Shown piece after piece: positions 51,925 to 61,267 of a stretch of 64,000 bases of DNA. The notes beneath the pieces are model-generated. The model was not told the DNA's origin and searched no databases. It was given only the letters and a program-made list of their open reading frames with translations. Location: positions 124,001 through 188,000 of the forward strand of contig PXUA01000008.1 of assembly GCA_003022435.1 (NCBI GenBank), read 5' to 3'. A program made the translations under genes and the position numbers. How positions within the stretch are numbered: the stretch's first letter is position 1; each line of letters starts with the position of its first letter. This DNA comes from Bacteroidetes bacterium SW_9_63_38 (GTDB lineage: Bacteria; Bacteroidota; Rhodothermia; Rhodothermales; Salinibacteraceae).

Positions 51925-53829
51925 ATGGCATCTGCGCTTTCACTACTTTCCACATTTTCCCCTGCCCAGAAGAGCGGGCTCGGGGAGGCTCTTCTTCCGG
52001 TGCTGGCCGGGGGCGGTGCCCTGCTGGTGGCCCTGCTCGCGACTCCGCTCGTGCGCGGATTGGCTCGTCGCAGGGGGTGGATTGCCCGTCCGAGCACGGA
52101 TCGCTGGCACGACGAACCGGTGGCGCTTCTCGGCGGCGTAGCGATGTTCGGGGCGGTGGTCGCGGGCGTCATCGGGAGCGGGATGTGGACGGCGTACACG
52201 TGGCCGGTGTGGCTCGGGGCGGGACTCATCTTTGCCGCCGGGCTGGCCGACGATTTGCTGGACATTCGGCCCGAGGCCAAGCTCGTCGTCCAGATTGTGG
52301 CCACGGCGCTCCTGCTATACGCCGGTCACGCCTTTTGGCGCGGGGGCCCGTTCTGGATCCCGATTCCCCTTACGTTCCTTTGGATGATCGGGGTCACGAA
52401 TGCCTTCAACCTTATTGATGGGCTGGACGGCCTCGCGTCGAGCGTGGCCGTTGTTGCAGGGACCGCGCTCGCCCTGATCGGCGGGGCCATTGGGCAGATC
52501 GATCTGGCGGTCGTCGCCGCTGCGGTGGCAGGGGCCAGCCTCGGATTTCTGGTCTTCAACGCCAAGCCGGCCCGGATTTTCATGGGCGACTGCGGGAGCC
52601 TCTTCCTCGGCTATATGCTGGCGGTCGTGGCGCTCGGGGTGCAGAGCACCGGAGAGCCGGTCGCAGGCACGCTCGTGCCCGTCGTGGTGTTGGCGGTGCC
52701 GATCTTCGACACGACGTTCGTGACCGTGACGCGCGTGCTCGGAGGCCGCCGGGTGACGAAGGGCGGCAACGATCACACGCATCATCGGCTCGTGCGGCTC
52801 GGGCTGTCGGAGCAGGGCGCCGTGCTGGCCCTCAGCGGCGTGAGTGCGGTGTTCGCCGCGGCCGCCCTCACGCTTCTCTGGACGACGGCGCAGCTATTCT
52901 TTGCCATTCTGCTTTTGGGCGTGGTGTCGAGTGTCGTGTTTGGGTTGTACCTGGTGCGGAGCCGGTCGTACACGCCGCCGAAAAGCGGCGCTCCGGGCCT
53001 GACCGAGCGGGTTGGGGCCGTCATGCGGGCCGTCGCCGGGGGCATCTACTGGAAGTCGGTCGGGGGCGTCGTGGCGGACCTGCTTGTAGTCGTGGCTGCC
53101 TTCATTGTGGCGATGCATCTTCGATTCGGGGGGGCGCCTCCGGCCTCCCAGGCGACCCTCGTCGTCAATGCTCTCCCGGGCATCGTGGTGCTCAAGATTG
53201 TCGTGTTTTACGGGTTTGGCCTGTACCACGGCGTCTGGCGGCACGCCGGCACGCCGGAGCTGGTGCGCCTTTTCAAGGCGTCGACGCTGGCGTCGCTCTT
53301 TGCCCTCGGGGGCCTGCTCGCGGTGTACGGGCCGGGCGAGGTGTCCCTCTCGGTTGTGATTCTCGACTGGATGATCGTGACGGGGGCCGTGGGGAGCACG
53401 CGGTTCGGGTTTCGGGCGCTCCGGCAGTATTTTGCCGCCCGGCGCGACGACGGGAAACGGGTGCTCGTTTATGGCAGCGGCGATCAGGGGCTGTTCGCCG
53501 TGCGCCATCTCCGCCAGCGCGTTGACCGCACGGTGGTGGGGCTGCTCGACGAAAACCCGAAGCGGCACGCCCTGCAGGTTCAGGGTGTGCAGGTGCTTGG
53601 GGAGCGGGAGGCGCTTCCCACCATTGCGGCCGAGCACGACATCGACGAGGTCATCGTGCCCCTCAAGGGGACCTCGGAGAAAGAGCGGCGGGCGCTTGCC
53701 CAGTCCTGTCAAGAAGTCGGTGTGGACTGTCGGCACTTTGCCTTTCGGCTGGAGCCGGTTGGGGAGGACGGCACGTCGCCGCCGGTGGCAGGGGATGGGG
53801 CCCGCATGGTATCGTCGTCCTCGTCCTGA
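51925..53829 (+). CDS. WecA-like undecaprenyl-P sugar-1-P transferase fused to a CapD-like N-terminal half
   Basis: 634 residues from ATG 51925. A TTG at 51895 sits behind an AGGAGG-like motif and is an alternative. Residues ~20-345 are a MraY/WecA-type transferase: about ten helices, DD pair in GLADDLLDIRPEAKL (~109), NAFNLIDGLDGLASS (~160-175), PARIFMGDCGSLFLGYML and GGNDHTHHRL. From ~375 there are further helices, then a Rossmann-like segment KRVLVYGSGDQGLFAVRHL (~512) through VVGLLDENPKRHALQVQGVQVLGE, the CoA-binding-like half of CapD/WbpM proteins. The catalytic SDR half is absent. It should start repeat-unit synthesis on the lipid carrier. Confidence 0.88.
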   Translation: MASALSLLSTFSPAQKSGLGEALLPVLAGGGALLVALLATPLVRGLARRRGWIARPSTDRWHDEPVALLGGVAMFGAVVAGVIGSGMWTAYTWPVWLGAGLIFAAGLADDLLDIRPEAKLVVQIVATALLLYAGHAFWRGGPFWIPIPLTFLWMIGVTNAFNLIDGLDGLASSVAVVAGTALALIGGAIGQIDLAVVAAAVAGASLGFLVFNAKPARIFMGDCGSLFLGYMLAVVALGVQSTGEPVAGTLVPVVVLAVPIFDTTFVTVTRVLGGRRVTKGGNDHTHHRLVRLGLSEQGAVLALSGVSAVFAAAALTLLWTTAQLFFAILLLGVVSSVVFGLYLVRSRSYTPPKSGAPGLTERVGAVMRAVAGGIYWKSVGGVVADLLVVVAAFIVAMHLRFGGAPPASQATLVVNALPGIVVLKIVVFYGFGLYHGVWRHAGTPELVRLFKASTLASLFALGGLLAVYGPGEVSLSVVILDWMIVTGAVGSTRFGFRALRQYFAARRDDGKRVLVYGSGDQGLFAVRHLRQRVDRTVVGLLDENPKRHALQVQGVQVLGEREALPTIAAEHDIDEVIVPLKGTSEKERRALAQSCQEVGVDCRHFAFRLEPVGEDGTSPPVAGDGARMVSSSSS

Positions 53830-53955
53830 CGCGGTTGGGGCTGTCGGCGTCCGGGCGGGCTTGAACGGACGGCGCCGTGCGTCGTAGACGAACGTGGTGG
53901 TTGTCTCCGCCCGCGTCCTTTCGCGTCCTTTTCTGATCTGCCGTTCGTTTGCTGT

Positions 53956-56304
53956 ATGCGCCGCATCCAACTCACCCGTGACGAGTCCACAACCGTCGAC
54001 CCCGATCCCGAGGCCGAACAGAGGATTCTCGACGGCCTCAACGAGAAGCAGCGCGAAGCGGTGACGACCACCGAGGGGCCGGTCATGATTATCGCCGGGC
54101 CCGGCTCCGGGAAAACGCGCGCGCTCACTCACCGCATCGCCTACCTGCTGGCGACCGGCCGGGCGCAGCCGCGCGACATCATCGCGCTGACCTTCACCAA
54201 CAAGGCGGCCGGGGAGATGAAGGAGCGCGTTATAGACCTCGTGGGCGACGACGTGCCCTCGATGTGGCTAGGAACGTTCCACTCTGCGTTTTCACGGATC
54301 CTGCGTCGGGACGGGGATAAGCTCGGCTACTCGAAGGATTTCTCGATCTACGACACCGCCGACTCGAAGCGGATCATTAAGCAGCAGATGCAGGGGCGGA
54401 ATCTGAGCACGGATGTCGTGAAACCCCGGGCGGCCCAGCGCATGATCTCGAGCGCCAAGAATCAGATGATCGGGCCGGAGGAGTACAAGAATCTGGCTCG
54501 CGGGGACCAGCAGGAGCTGGTGGCCAAGGTGTACCCGGCCTACGAGCGCGCGCTGCAGCAGGCCAATGCGCTCGACTTCGACGATCTGCTTCTCAAGCCG
54601 ATCGAGCTGTTCGACGAGCACGAGGACGTGCTGGAGAAATACCAGACCCGCTGGCAGTACGTTCATATCGACGAGTACCAGGACACGAACCGGGCGCAGT
54701 ACGTCCTGGCCCGCAAGCTGGCCGATCGTCACAAGAATCTCTGCGTCGTGGGCGACGACGCGCAGAGCATCTACGCCTTCCGCGGGGCGGACATCACCAA
54801 CATCCTCTCATTCGACCAGGACTACCCGGACGCCACCACGATCCGGCTGGAGCGCAACTACCGCTCGACGAAGAACATCCTGCGCCTGGCCGACTCCATT
54901 ATCGAGGAAAACGACGATCAACTGGAGAAAGACCTGTGGACGGAGAATGCGGAGGGCGAGTACGTGGGGCTGATGGAGGCGCTCAGTGAGAAGGACGAGG
55001 CCCAGAAGATCGAGCGCCGCATCCGCGACCTGCATGTGCGGGACGGGCTGGACCACGGCGACTTTGCGATTCTGTACCGCACCAACGCGCAGAGCCGCGC
55101 CATTGAAGAGGCGCTGCGGAAGGAAAACGTGCCCTACCGCGTGATCGGCGGTACCTCCTTCTACGAGCGGAAGGAGATCAAGGATGTGCTGGCCTACCTG
55201 AAGCTGCTGGTGAACCCGAACGACACGGCCAGCCTGCAGCGGGTGATCAACTATCCCACGCGCGGGATCGGCGACAAGACCCAGGAGCGCCTGCAGCGGT
55301 ACGCGCAGGAGCACACCCTTTCGCTCTGGCAGGCCATCGAGCGGGTTGAGAGCATCGAGACGCTGGGCACCCGCGCCGAGAACGCGGTCGACACGTTTCG
55401 GCACCTCATTGCCCGCTACGCCTCGAAGACGGAGAGCATGCCTGCCGATGAGCTGGCGCGGGATCTCATCCAGGACGCCGGGGTGCTCAGCGACCTTCGC
55501 AAAGAGCACACCCGCGAGAATCTGCAGCGCTGGGAGAACGTGCAGGAGCTGATCAGCGGCCTGGCCGAGTACGTGGCCAACACGGAGGACGCCTCCATCA
55601 GCACGTTCCTGCAGGAGGTGGCCCTGATGACCGATCAGGACGAGGCGGAAGAGGATGCCGATAAGGTGACCCTCATGACGCTCCATTCGTCGAAGGGGAT
55701 GGAGTATCCGGTCGTGTTCATTGCCGGGCTGGAGGAGGGGCTGTTTCCGATGGAGCAGGCAATCGATGAGAAGGCGGACCTAGAGGAGGAGCGACGTCTC
55801 TTCTACGTGGGCGTCACGCGGGCCGAGCAGCGCCTCTACCTCAGCTGGGCGCGCAGTCGGTACCGCTACGGCGAGCAGCAGTCCAACACGCGCAGTCGCT
55901 TCCTGGAGGAGGTGGATACCGACGTGGTGCGTACGGAGGCGGGGGGCGAACTGGAGCAGGACGCGGATCGGTTCTCGGCCGGGGGAGGCAGCACGGAGGA
56001 CTACGACGACATGGATCCGCACTACTACCGGCAGGACCTGAGCGGCAACGGAAAGAGCACTTCATCGGATGATCTCCATCGCATCGAGTCGACCGACGGG
56101 GGCAGTGGGCGGCGCGTGGTCTACGACGAAGGGCAGGGCGAGATCGTGCCGGGGGCGCGGGTGGAGCACTCGACGTTCGGCGAGGGGAAGGTGCAGTCCG
56201 TAGAGGGGGAGGGCGAAAAAGCCACGGCGGTCGTGTACTTCGGCTCGGACGTGGGCAACAAGAAGTTGAAGCTCAAATATGCGAAGCTGCGGGTGATCGG
56301 ATAA
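53956..56304 (+). CDS. pcrA: PcrA/UvrD-family ATP-dependent DNA helicase
   Basis: 782 residues. Q motif LNEKQREAV, Walker A IIAGPGSGKTRALTHR (Lys 53), motif II YVHIDEYQDTNRAQY, motif III VVGDDAQSIYAFRGAD, motif IV LERNYRSTKNIL, motif V VTLMTLHSSKGMEYPVVFIAG and motif VI LFYVGVTRAEQRLYLSWA. The C-terminal VEHSTFGEGKVQSV...KLKLKYAKLRVI is the PcrA-type Tudor-like tail that contacts RNA polymerase. 3'-5' helicase in repair and replication. First housekeeping gene after the surface locus. Confidence 0.95.
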   Translation: MRRIQLTRDESTTVDPDPEAEQRILDGLNEKQREAVTTTEGPVMIIAGPGSGKTRALTHRIAYLLATGRAQPRDIIALTFTNKAAGEMKERVIDLVGDDVPSMWLGTFHSAFSRILRRDGDKLGYSKDFSIYDTADSKRIIKQQMQGRNLSTDVVKPRAAQRMISSAKNQMIGPEEYKNLARGDQQELVAKVYPAYERALQQANALDFDDLLLKPIELFDEHEDVLEKYQTRWQYVHIDEYQDTNRAQYVLARKLADRHKNLCVVGDDAQSIYAFRGADITNILSFDQDYPDATTIRLERNYRSTKNILRLADSIIEENDDQLEKDLWTENAEGEYVGLMEALSEKDEAQKIERRIRDLHVRDGLDHGDFAILYRTNAQSRAIEEALRKENVPYRVIGGTSFYERKEIKDVLAYLKLLVNPNDTASLQRVINYPTRGIGDKTQERLQRYAQEHTLSLWQAIERVESIETLGTRAENAVDTFRHLIARYASKTESMPADELARDLIQDAGVLSDLRKEHTRENLQRWENVQELISGLAEYVANTEDASISTFLQEVALMTDQDEAEEDADKVTLMTLHSSKGMEYPVVFIAGLEEGLFPMEQAIDEKADLEEERRLFYVGVTRAEQRLYLSWARSRYRYGEQQSNTRSRFLEEVDTDVVRTEAGGELEQDADRFSAGGGSTEDYDDMDPHYYRQDLSGNGKSTSSDDLHRIESTDGGSGRRVVYDEGQGEIVPGARVEHSTFGEGKVQSVEGEGEKATAVVYFGSDVGNKKLKLKYAKLRVIG

Positions 56305-56363
56305 CCTGAGTGCCCAGTTTTCAAAAGACGGCATCCTACACCCACCGCCTTCGCCTGATTCTG

Positions 56364-56379
56364 CGTTTAACGTTAAACG
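56364..56379. promoter_or_regulatory. 16-bp perfect palindrome upstream of the dsrE remnant
   Basis: CGTTTAACGTTAAACG is fully self-complementary and lies 89 bases before the dsrE start codon and 60 bases after pcrA. This symmetry suggests a binding site for a dimeric regulator. It has no T tract for a terminator. Confidence 0.45.
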
Positions 56380-56467
56380 AAAAGTGGATTCGGGCAGGCA
56401 GGGTTGTTGGACCTTACTGAGTACCGAAGATCTGAGCAACACTCTTTTCCAATCAGAGAACGATCCC

Positions 56468-56629
56468 ATGCATGTTCTCACGACGATCGGGCCCGACAAC
56501 AGTACGAAGGCGGTGCTCCCGTTCATTGCCGGAAAAGGGGCGATGAGCCGGGGGGAGAGTGTGGCGATGTTCGCGATGCAAGAAGCAACCTACCTCGGGG
56601 CGCCTAGTGCAGCTTCAAACGATCTTTAG
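56468..56629 (+). pseudogene. DsrE-family gene cut by the 128-bp element
   Basis: From ATG 56468: MHVLTTIGPDNSTKAVLPFIA, then SRGESVAMFAMQEATYLGAP, the first ~45 residues of small DsrE/DsrF-like sulfur-relay proteins (normally ~110 residues). The sequence then enters the 128-bp element and stops at 56627. Cys and C-terminal parts are missing, so it is presumably inactive. Confidence 0.8.
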
Positions 56630-56731
56630 GGGAAAGCAGTTTGCTATTGCCCCAAGCTCCAGCTTGAGGTATGGACGGACGAGGTCCGTCCAAAGCTCGA
56701 TTGCACAACGGACCAGTTGAAGCTGCACTAG
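56604..56731. mobile_element. 128-bp MITE-like element, copy 2
   Basis: Same length, ends and internal hairpin as the copy at 44255-44382, in the same orientation. It interrupts the dsrE gene and supplies the C-terminal ~38 residues of the convergent DUF2283 gene. Its hairpin could act as a two-way terminator between these genes. Confidence 0.9.
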
Positions 56732-57103
56732 ATCCCCGGTTTGAAATGACGTACGATTCCGACCGAGGTCATACGTGACCGATTCTACGATGCGTCCGGT
56801 CGTGACTGCCACCCGAGCGGCTTCTTTCCGCAACGAAGAAATATCCCACGATTCGGGCGCTCGACGACTTGCGTGCTCAATCGTGAGGTCCTCAAGGCGA
56901 TCATTGCGATAGTGAGCACGCGTTTGGCCCGCCGGGTCAGCATCGTAGGTTTCCGTCTCCCCATTTTCCGACGCCGGTTGTGTTATCTGCCGAGCTGCCT
57001 CTCGTGCGTCTTGCAGTGTATCGTACGTGGGTGTGTCGTCCTCGGGGACTTCACGAAAGTCCACGTCGAGCGTATCTGTATCGGGGTAATAGGTCAGAAT
57101 CAT
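56615..57103 (-). CDS. DUF2283-like protein with a C-terminus read from the 128-bp element
   Basis: 162 residues, start ATG 57103. MILTYYPDTDTLDVDFREVPEDDTP is a DUF2283 start; the second half RLEDLTIEHASRRAP matches the later strand of the family, with an unusual insert between. From about residue 124 (QLQLVRCAIELWTDLVRPYL) the frame runs through the MITE-like element, so the original end is lost. Start overlaps the stop of the broken partner (ATGA). DUF2283 genes commonly pair with a small upstream gene as a toxin-antitoxin-like unit. Confidence 0.68.
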   Translation of the reverse strand: MILTYYPDTDTLDVDFREVPEDDTPTYDTLQDAREAARQITQPASENGETETYDADPAGQTRAHYRNDRLEDLTIEHASRRAPESWDISSLRKEAARVAVTTGRIVESVTYDLGRNRTSFQTGDLVQLQLVRCAIELWTDLVRPYLKLELGAIANCFPLKIV

Positions 57104-57480
57104 GGCTTGTATTTCCGCTCGTAGTCCCGGTCCGGGAAGGCATTGAAAATTGTTTTGCCGTCGGGAAGCAGAATAACCCGAACGTACTTCTCAAGGTCCT
57201 CGCTGTAGCCTTGGTGGTGCGTCAAGTTTTCCGTGTCGAGTAGAGCGCTGACTGAGGAATCGCCCTCAAGGTAGAGACAACACTCAAGGCATCGTTCTCA
57301 ATTCGACACTCGCCATCTTCGGCTTGACTGACCACTAGCGGCGAATTCGACCGTCGCCCTGCATTTCTTCGTGCTCGTACGAAGTGACAATCTTTTTCGC
57401 AGTCGTTCGCGTCACGTGTGGATGCCGGTCCCGACTGCGGTTGAAGTACGGATGGAAGTCCACGAGGTCCTGCAGGCGAT
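57100..57480 (-). pseudogene. frameshifted upstream partner of the DUF2283 gene
   Basis: One frame reads LQDLVDFHPYFNRSRDRHPHVTRTTAKKIVTSYEHEEMQGDGRI and stops at 57335. Another, from about 57292 down to 57100, reads LEKYVRVILLPDGKTIFNAFPDRDYERKYKP and stops overlapping the DUF2283 start. Together they look like one small toxin-like protein (DUF4258-like fold is a guess) broken by at least one frameshift. Confidence 0.6.
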
Positions 57481-57491
57481 TACGGGCAGAT

Positions 57492-59012
57492 CTACGCTGC
57501 GGCGGGCGCTGCCGTGATCGAATCCGTTCGGGCCGCCTCTTCGAGCGTCGTTTTTTCGAGGGCGGTGCCCAGGAGCGTGCTGGAGGTGCAGTCCTCGATC
57601 CGGACCTTCACGTAGTCGCCCTGCTCGTAGTCCTCACGGTCGAAGACAACCCCCTTGTTCGTGTCCGTGCGCCCGAAGAGCTGTTCGTCGCTTTTCTTGC
57701 TCGCGCCCTCCACGAGCACGGTGTGGATGCGTCCGATTTCCTCTTCGTTGCTCTCTTTCGAGTGCCGGTTCTGGAGCCCGATGATTTCTTCAAGGCGACG
57801 CTGCTTTACGTCGTCGGGCACGTCGTCCTCCAGCTTGCGCGCGGCGTAGGTCTGGGGCCGCTCACTGTACTTGAACATGTAGGCGTGGTCGTACCGCACC
57901 TCGCGCATCAGGGAGAGGGTGTCCTGGTGTTGTTCTTCGGCCTCGCCGCAGAAGCCGGCGATAATGTCGGTCGAGAAGGAGACGCCGGGGCACAGCTCGC
58001 GCCCGCGCTCGATGAGCGCCAGGTACTCCTCGCGGGTATAGGTGCGGCGCATGCGGTCGAGCACCTCGGTGTTGCCGTGCTGCACCGGCAGGTGGATGTA
58101 GTTGCAGACGTTGGGCCGGTCGCGGTGCACCTTGAGGAGGGCGTCGGTACAGTCTTTGGGATGGCTCGTGGAGTAGCGGACGCGCATCTCCGGGGAGACG
58201 CGGCTCACGCGGTCCACGAGCTCGGCAAAGGTGACCGACGTGTCGTCGTCGGTGTAGTGATAGGAGTTGACGTTCTGGCCGAGGAGCGTGACCTCCTTGT
58301 ACCCTTCCTCCGCCAGCTGGGCCACCTCCGAAAGGATCGTCGTGACCGGGCGGCTGCTTTCCCGACCTCTCGTGAACGGCACCACGCAGAAGGTGCACAT
58401 GTTGTCGCAGCCGCGCATGATGGAGACGTAGGCACTGACGCCGTTGGAGTCGTAGCGCACCGGCTGGATGTCTTCGTACGTCTCCTGCTTGGACAATTCC
58501 ACGTTGACGGCAGCCTGTCCCGAAGGCTTTCGGGAGTCGGCCTCGTAAAGCAGGCGCGGCAGGTCGCGGTAGGCATCGGGGCCGACGACCACGTCCACCA
58601 GGTCCTCCTGCTCCAGCAGCTTCTCGCGCAGGCGCTCGGCCATGCAGCCGAGGACGCCCATCATGAGCTCACCGTCGCGCTTCTCCTTCTCGGCCCGCAG
58701 CATGCCGAGGCGCGTCCGGATCTTCTGCTCGGCGTTCTCGCGGATGGCACACGTATTAAGGAGCACCACGTCGGCTTCGTCCTGGTCCTGCGTAAGGCCG
58801 TAGCCGCTGTCCTCCAGCACCGACGCCACGACGCCGGAGTCCGCCACGTTCATCTGGCAGCCGTAGGTTTCAATGTAGACCTGCTTGGCGCCGGCTGCCT
58901 CCTCGTAGCCGTGCTCTACGCGATCCAGGTCCTCGTCGTCGGATCCGGCTCCAGCCTCGCGCTGGCGCACCTCGTCTTCAGAAAGAACGTCGAGGTCTTC
59001 AATCGGCTCCAT
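57492..59012 (-). CDS. miaB: tRNA-2-methylthio-N6-dimethylallyladenosine synthase, MiaB
   Basis: 506 residues. The N-terminal MTTase domain has Cys 52 ([10 protein letters not shown]), Cys 88 and Cys 123 for one [4Fe-4S] cluster; the radical SAM triad is CDNMCTFC (Cys 202, 206, 209). A TRAM domain (about 440-500) ends the protein. It methylthiolates i6A37 of tRNAs. An acidic N-terminal extension of ~40 residues is typical of halophile homologues. A copy of an 18-bp palindromic repeat lies within codons ~160-165 in a non-conserved loop. Confidence 0.95.
   Translation of the reverse strand: MEPIEDLDVLSEDEVRQREAGAGSDDEDLDRVEHGYEEAAGAKQVYIETYGCQMNVADSGVVASVLEDSGYGLTQDQDEADVVLLNTCAIRENAEQKIRTRLGMLRAEKEKRDGELMMGVLGCMAERLREKLLEQEDLVDVVVGPDAYRDLPRLLYEADSRKPSGQAAVNVELSKQETYEDIQPVRYDSNGVSAYVSIMRGCDNMCTFCVVPFTRGRESSRPVTTILSEVAQLAEEGYKEVTLLGQNVNSYHYTDDDTSVTFAELVDRVSRVSPEMRVRYSTSHPKDCTDALLKVHRDRPNVCNYIHLPVQHGNTEVLDRMRRTYTREEYLALIERGRELCPGVSFSTDIIAGFCGEAEEQHQDTLSLMREVRYDHAYMFKYSERPQTYAARKLEDDVPDDVKQRRLEEIIGLQNRHSKESNEEEIGRIHTVLVEGASKKSDEQLFGRTDTNKGVVFDREDYEQGDYVKVRIEDCTSSTLLGTALEKTTLEEAARTDSITAAPAAA
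58518..58535. repeat. 18-bp palindromic element, copy 2, inside miaB
   Basis: Reverse-orientation copy of the 18 bases at 40159-40176; arms TCCCGAA/TTCGGGA. It encodes SRKPSG in a loop of MiaB between the MTTase and radical SAM domains. Confidence 0.8.
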
Positions 59013-59248
59013 GGCAACAGGGGGCTTTAATCAGCAGGGACGTGCGTCCGCGACGGGACAGTGACGTTGCATTCGGGGACGAGGTGAACGTTCCCGGCGC
59101 GACTGTAGGGGCAGGGGGGGAATGGAAAGTCGGGGGGAGGCTCAAGGGCTTTTATAAGACCGTTCTGCCCCGTAGCTGCGGAGGCATGCGTGGAGGCGCC
59201 TGCTTCTCGAAATCGCTTAGAGACCGAGAGATTTCCTCGTCGGCGTGT

Positions 59249-59896
59249 TCAGGCCGTTTTGCGGGCTCCCAGGGGCATGGTGGCGTCGGCGAGGGCGTCG
59301 AGGGCATCGGTGAGGTGGCTGGCGATGACGGCGAGGCCCCCCTCGTCCACAAAGCGCTCTAGAAGGGCAATCGTCGCGTCGGTCGTCTCGGTGTCGAGGC
59401 TGCGAAGAGGCTCGTCCATCAGGAGCACATCGGGCTCGGCCACGAGGGCGGCGGCGATCTGCGTTTTTTGAGTCATCCCGCTCGAATAGGTGCCGATGAG
59501 GTTGTGGCGGCGCTCATCGAGCTGGAGGCGGTGGAGGAGCGTATCGATGTGGTTGGGCGAGTCTTCACTCCAGTGGTCGCGGCTGCGCAGAATCCACTCC
59601 AGCAGCTCCACGGCCGACAGGTGCTCGGGCAGGTGCGCGTCGGCGTGCACGATGCCGGTGTGAGCGAGGTACTGGTAGGGATGGGCGTGCACGTCGAGGT
59701 CGCCGTACCGCACAGTGCCGGTGGTGGGGTAGGAGAGCACCGACAGTAGGCGCAGCAGCGTCGATTTCCCGGCACCGTTGGGGCCGATGAGCATCGTGAG
59801 CGTGCCGGGCGCGAACATGCGGGACCGGCCGTCGAGGACGGCGGGGCCGTCGCCGTAGCGCTTGGTGATGTTGTCGAGGGTGAGGGAGGAGGCCAT
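59249..59896 (-). CDS. ABC transporter ATP-binding protein (CcmA-like)
   Basis: 215 residues, start ATG 59896. LDNITKRYGDGPAVLDG, Walker A LIGPNGAGKSTLLRLL (about 36-51), signature YSSGMTQKTQIAAAL (about 138-152), Walker B VLLMDEPLRSLD and switch His in IASHL. Short, like CcmA-type ATPases. It lies 105 bp downstream of the membrane protein gene at 60002-61267, its probable partner. Confidence 0.88.
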   Translation of the reverse strand: MASSLTLDNITKRYGDGPAVLDGRSRMFAPGTLTMLIGPNGAGKSTLLRLLSVLSYPTTGTVRYGDLDVHAHPYQYLAHTGIVHADAHLPEHLSAVELLEWILRSRDHWSEDSPNHIDTLLHRLQLDERRHNLIGTYSSGMTQKTQIAAALVAEPDVLLMDEPLRSLDTETTDATIALLERFVDEGGLAVIASHLTDALDALADATMPLGARKTA

Positions 59897-60001
59897 AACG
59901 GGCGCGGATCAATCCAATTCCGTGGTTGGCGCAGACCGGCGGTCTGCGCGTACTTGTGATTCGGGCGGCCTGCATCGATTCCAGGCGGCCGGTGCGAAGG
60001 G

Positions 60002-61267
60002 CTAGGCGGTCCACCGACGGGGCCCGCCTTCGTGGGCGAGCGTGGCGATGGTGGCGGCGGCAAGTGAGAGGCCGATGTGCACGGCGGCCCAGCCGAGCAG
60101 CCAGGACCCGCCGTAGTCGGCGTCGAAGAACGCGACGACGGCGAGGCTGCCGATGTGAGCGGCGAGCCAGCGCAGGTTGATGAACGTGCGAGTGCCGATC
60201 CAGTCGGTTGGGGACTGGAGCGTGCGCTGGAAGGCGATCGGGGCGGCGGGGTGGGTCGTGAGAAGGCCGCAGGTGGCCGTCTGGGCTGCGAGGAGGAGGC
60301 CGAGGTAGCTCGTGACGACGAGTGCAGGAGCGTCCTGCAGACACAGCAGCCAGAGAGCAGCGTGGCCGAGGGCGACGAGGCGGCCCAGCGGCAGGCGGCG
60401 ATCGAGCTGGCGGAGCCCCGCCCAGACGGCCGGACGCCAGCGGGGCGGCACCCAGTACAGGGCGTTGTACGGCAGCGGATCGCGGCCGTCGGCCCGCAGC
60501 GTACCGCCCCCCATCACCTCGTCGTAGAAAGCCGTGGTGTGGTAAAAGTGGCGGTCGAACGCCGATCGTTCGTTCCAGAGCCGGAGCCCCGCCCAGCCGA
60601 GGAGTACGAGGCCCGGTCCCCACGCCGCCGCCGGGACCCCGGCTTGGGCTCCGGCTGCGCTCGCGATAATCGCGGCAAGCGCCACGACGAAGCAGCGCGT
60701 GGTCGCAAACAGGGCGGGCACGAGGCCGCGCGGCAGGCTCACCCCCTGCCCCTGCTCCTCAACGGCCTGTGCATACCACTCGCCCCCGGTGCCCTCCTGC
60801 CACGCCTGCGAGCGCGGCCCGAGCGTCGCGAAGTGGACGAAGCTGTCCCCCGCCGTGCCGAGAAGCAGGAGCAGGGCGTGTCCGAGGGCCGCTCCCTTTC
60901 GGGGCAGGTGCCGAAGCGGCGCCGCGGGGTCGGCAAACGCAAGCAGGACGGCGGGGAGACCGACCAGGAGGAGGAGCGGACCCAGCCGCCCCAGTTGATA
61001 GCGCAAGAGTTGAGCTGGACGTCGGTTCAGCAACTGGAGGGTCGGCGCGTTCGGGTCCGGCAGCAGCAGGTTAGGCGGCGCCATTGCAAAACATCCGGCC
61101 CCGGCCACCGTCCACAGTCGGAGGCCGGACGCACGAGCGGCCGCGTCGGCCCCGGCCCCGAGCATCGCGGCGGCCCCGCAGAGCACCGACAGTAGAAGGC
61201 CGTACGCCAGTCGCTGCGGGACGGAAGGTGCAGGGAGGGGGGAGGAGCGGGGAGGAGCGCTCGGCAC
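60002..61267 (-). CDS. polytopic membrane protein, probable permease of the ABC pair
   Basis: 421 residues, GTG start (61267) uncertain. About 9-10 hydrophobic segments (for example YGLLLSVLCGAAAMLGAG, LGPLLLLVGLPAVLLAF, LLVLGWAGLRLW-like and ALVVTSYLGLLLAA). It has no clear family motif that I recognise. Order and spacing with the ATPase gene suggest a two-component exporter. High GC gives many spurious frames on the other strand. Confidence 0.65.
   Translation of the reverse strand: MPSAPPRSSPLPAPSVPQRLAYGLLLSVLCGAAAMLGAGADAAARASGLRLWTVAGAGCFAMAPPNLLLPDPNAPTLQLLNRRPAQLLRYQLGRLGPLLLLVGLPAVLLAFADPAAPLRHLPRKGAALGHALLLLLGTAGDSFVHFATLGPRSQAWQEGTGGEWYAQAVEEQGQGVSLPRGLVPALFATTRCFVVALAAIIASAAGAQAGVPAAAWGPGLVLLGWAGLRLWNERSAFDRHFYHTTAFYDEVMGGGTLRADGRDPLPYNALYWVPPRWRPAVWAGLRQLDRRLPLGRLVALGHAALWLLCLQDAPALVVTSYLGLLLAAQTATCGLLTTHPAAPIAFQRTLQSPTDWIGTRTFINLRWLAAHIGSLAVVAFFDADYGGSWLLGWAAVHIGLSLAAATIATLAHEGGPRRWTA

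Noticed and set aside
57384-59030. A 548-residue + strand frame
   Set aside because: Antisense of miaB; repetitive Val/Leu/His/Gly composition typical of a shadow.
60077-61195. A 372-residue + strand frame
   Set aside because: Antisense of the membrane protein gene; charged and Arg/Glu-rich without any motif.
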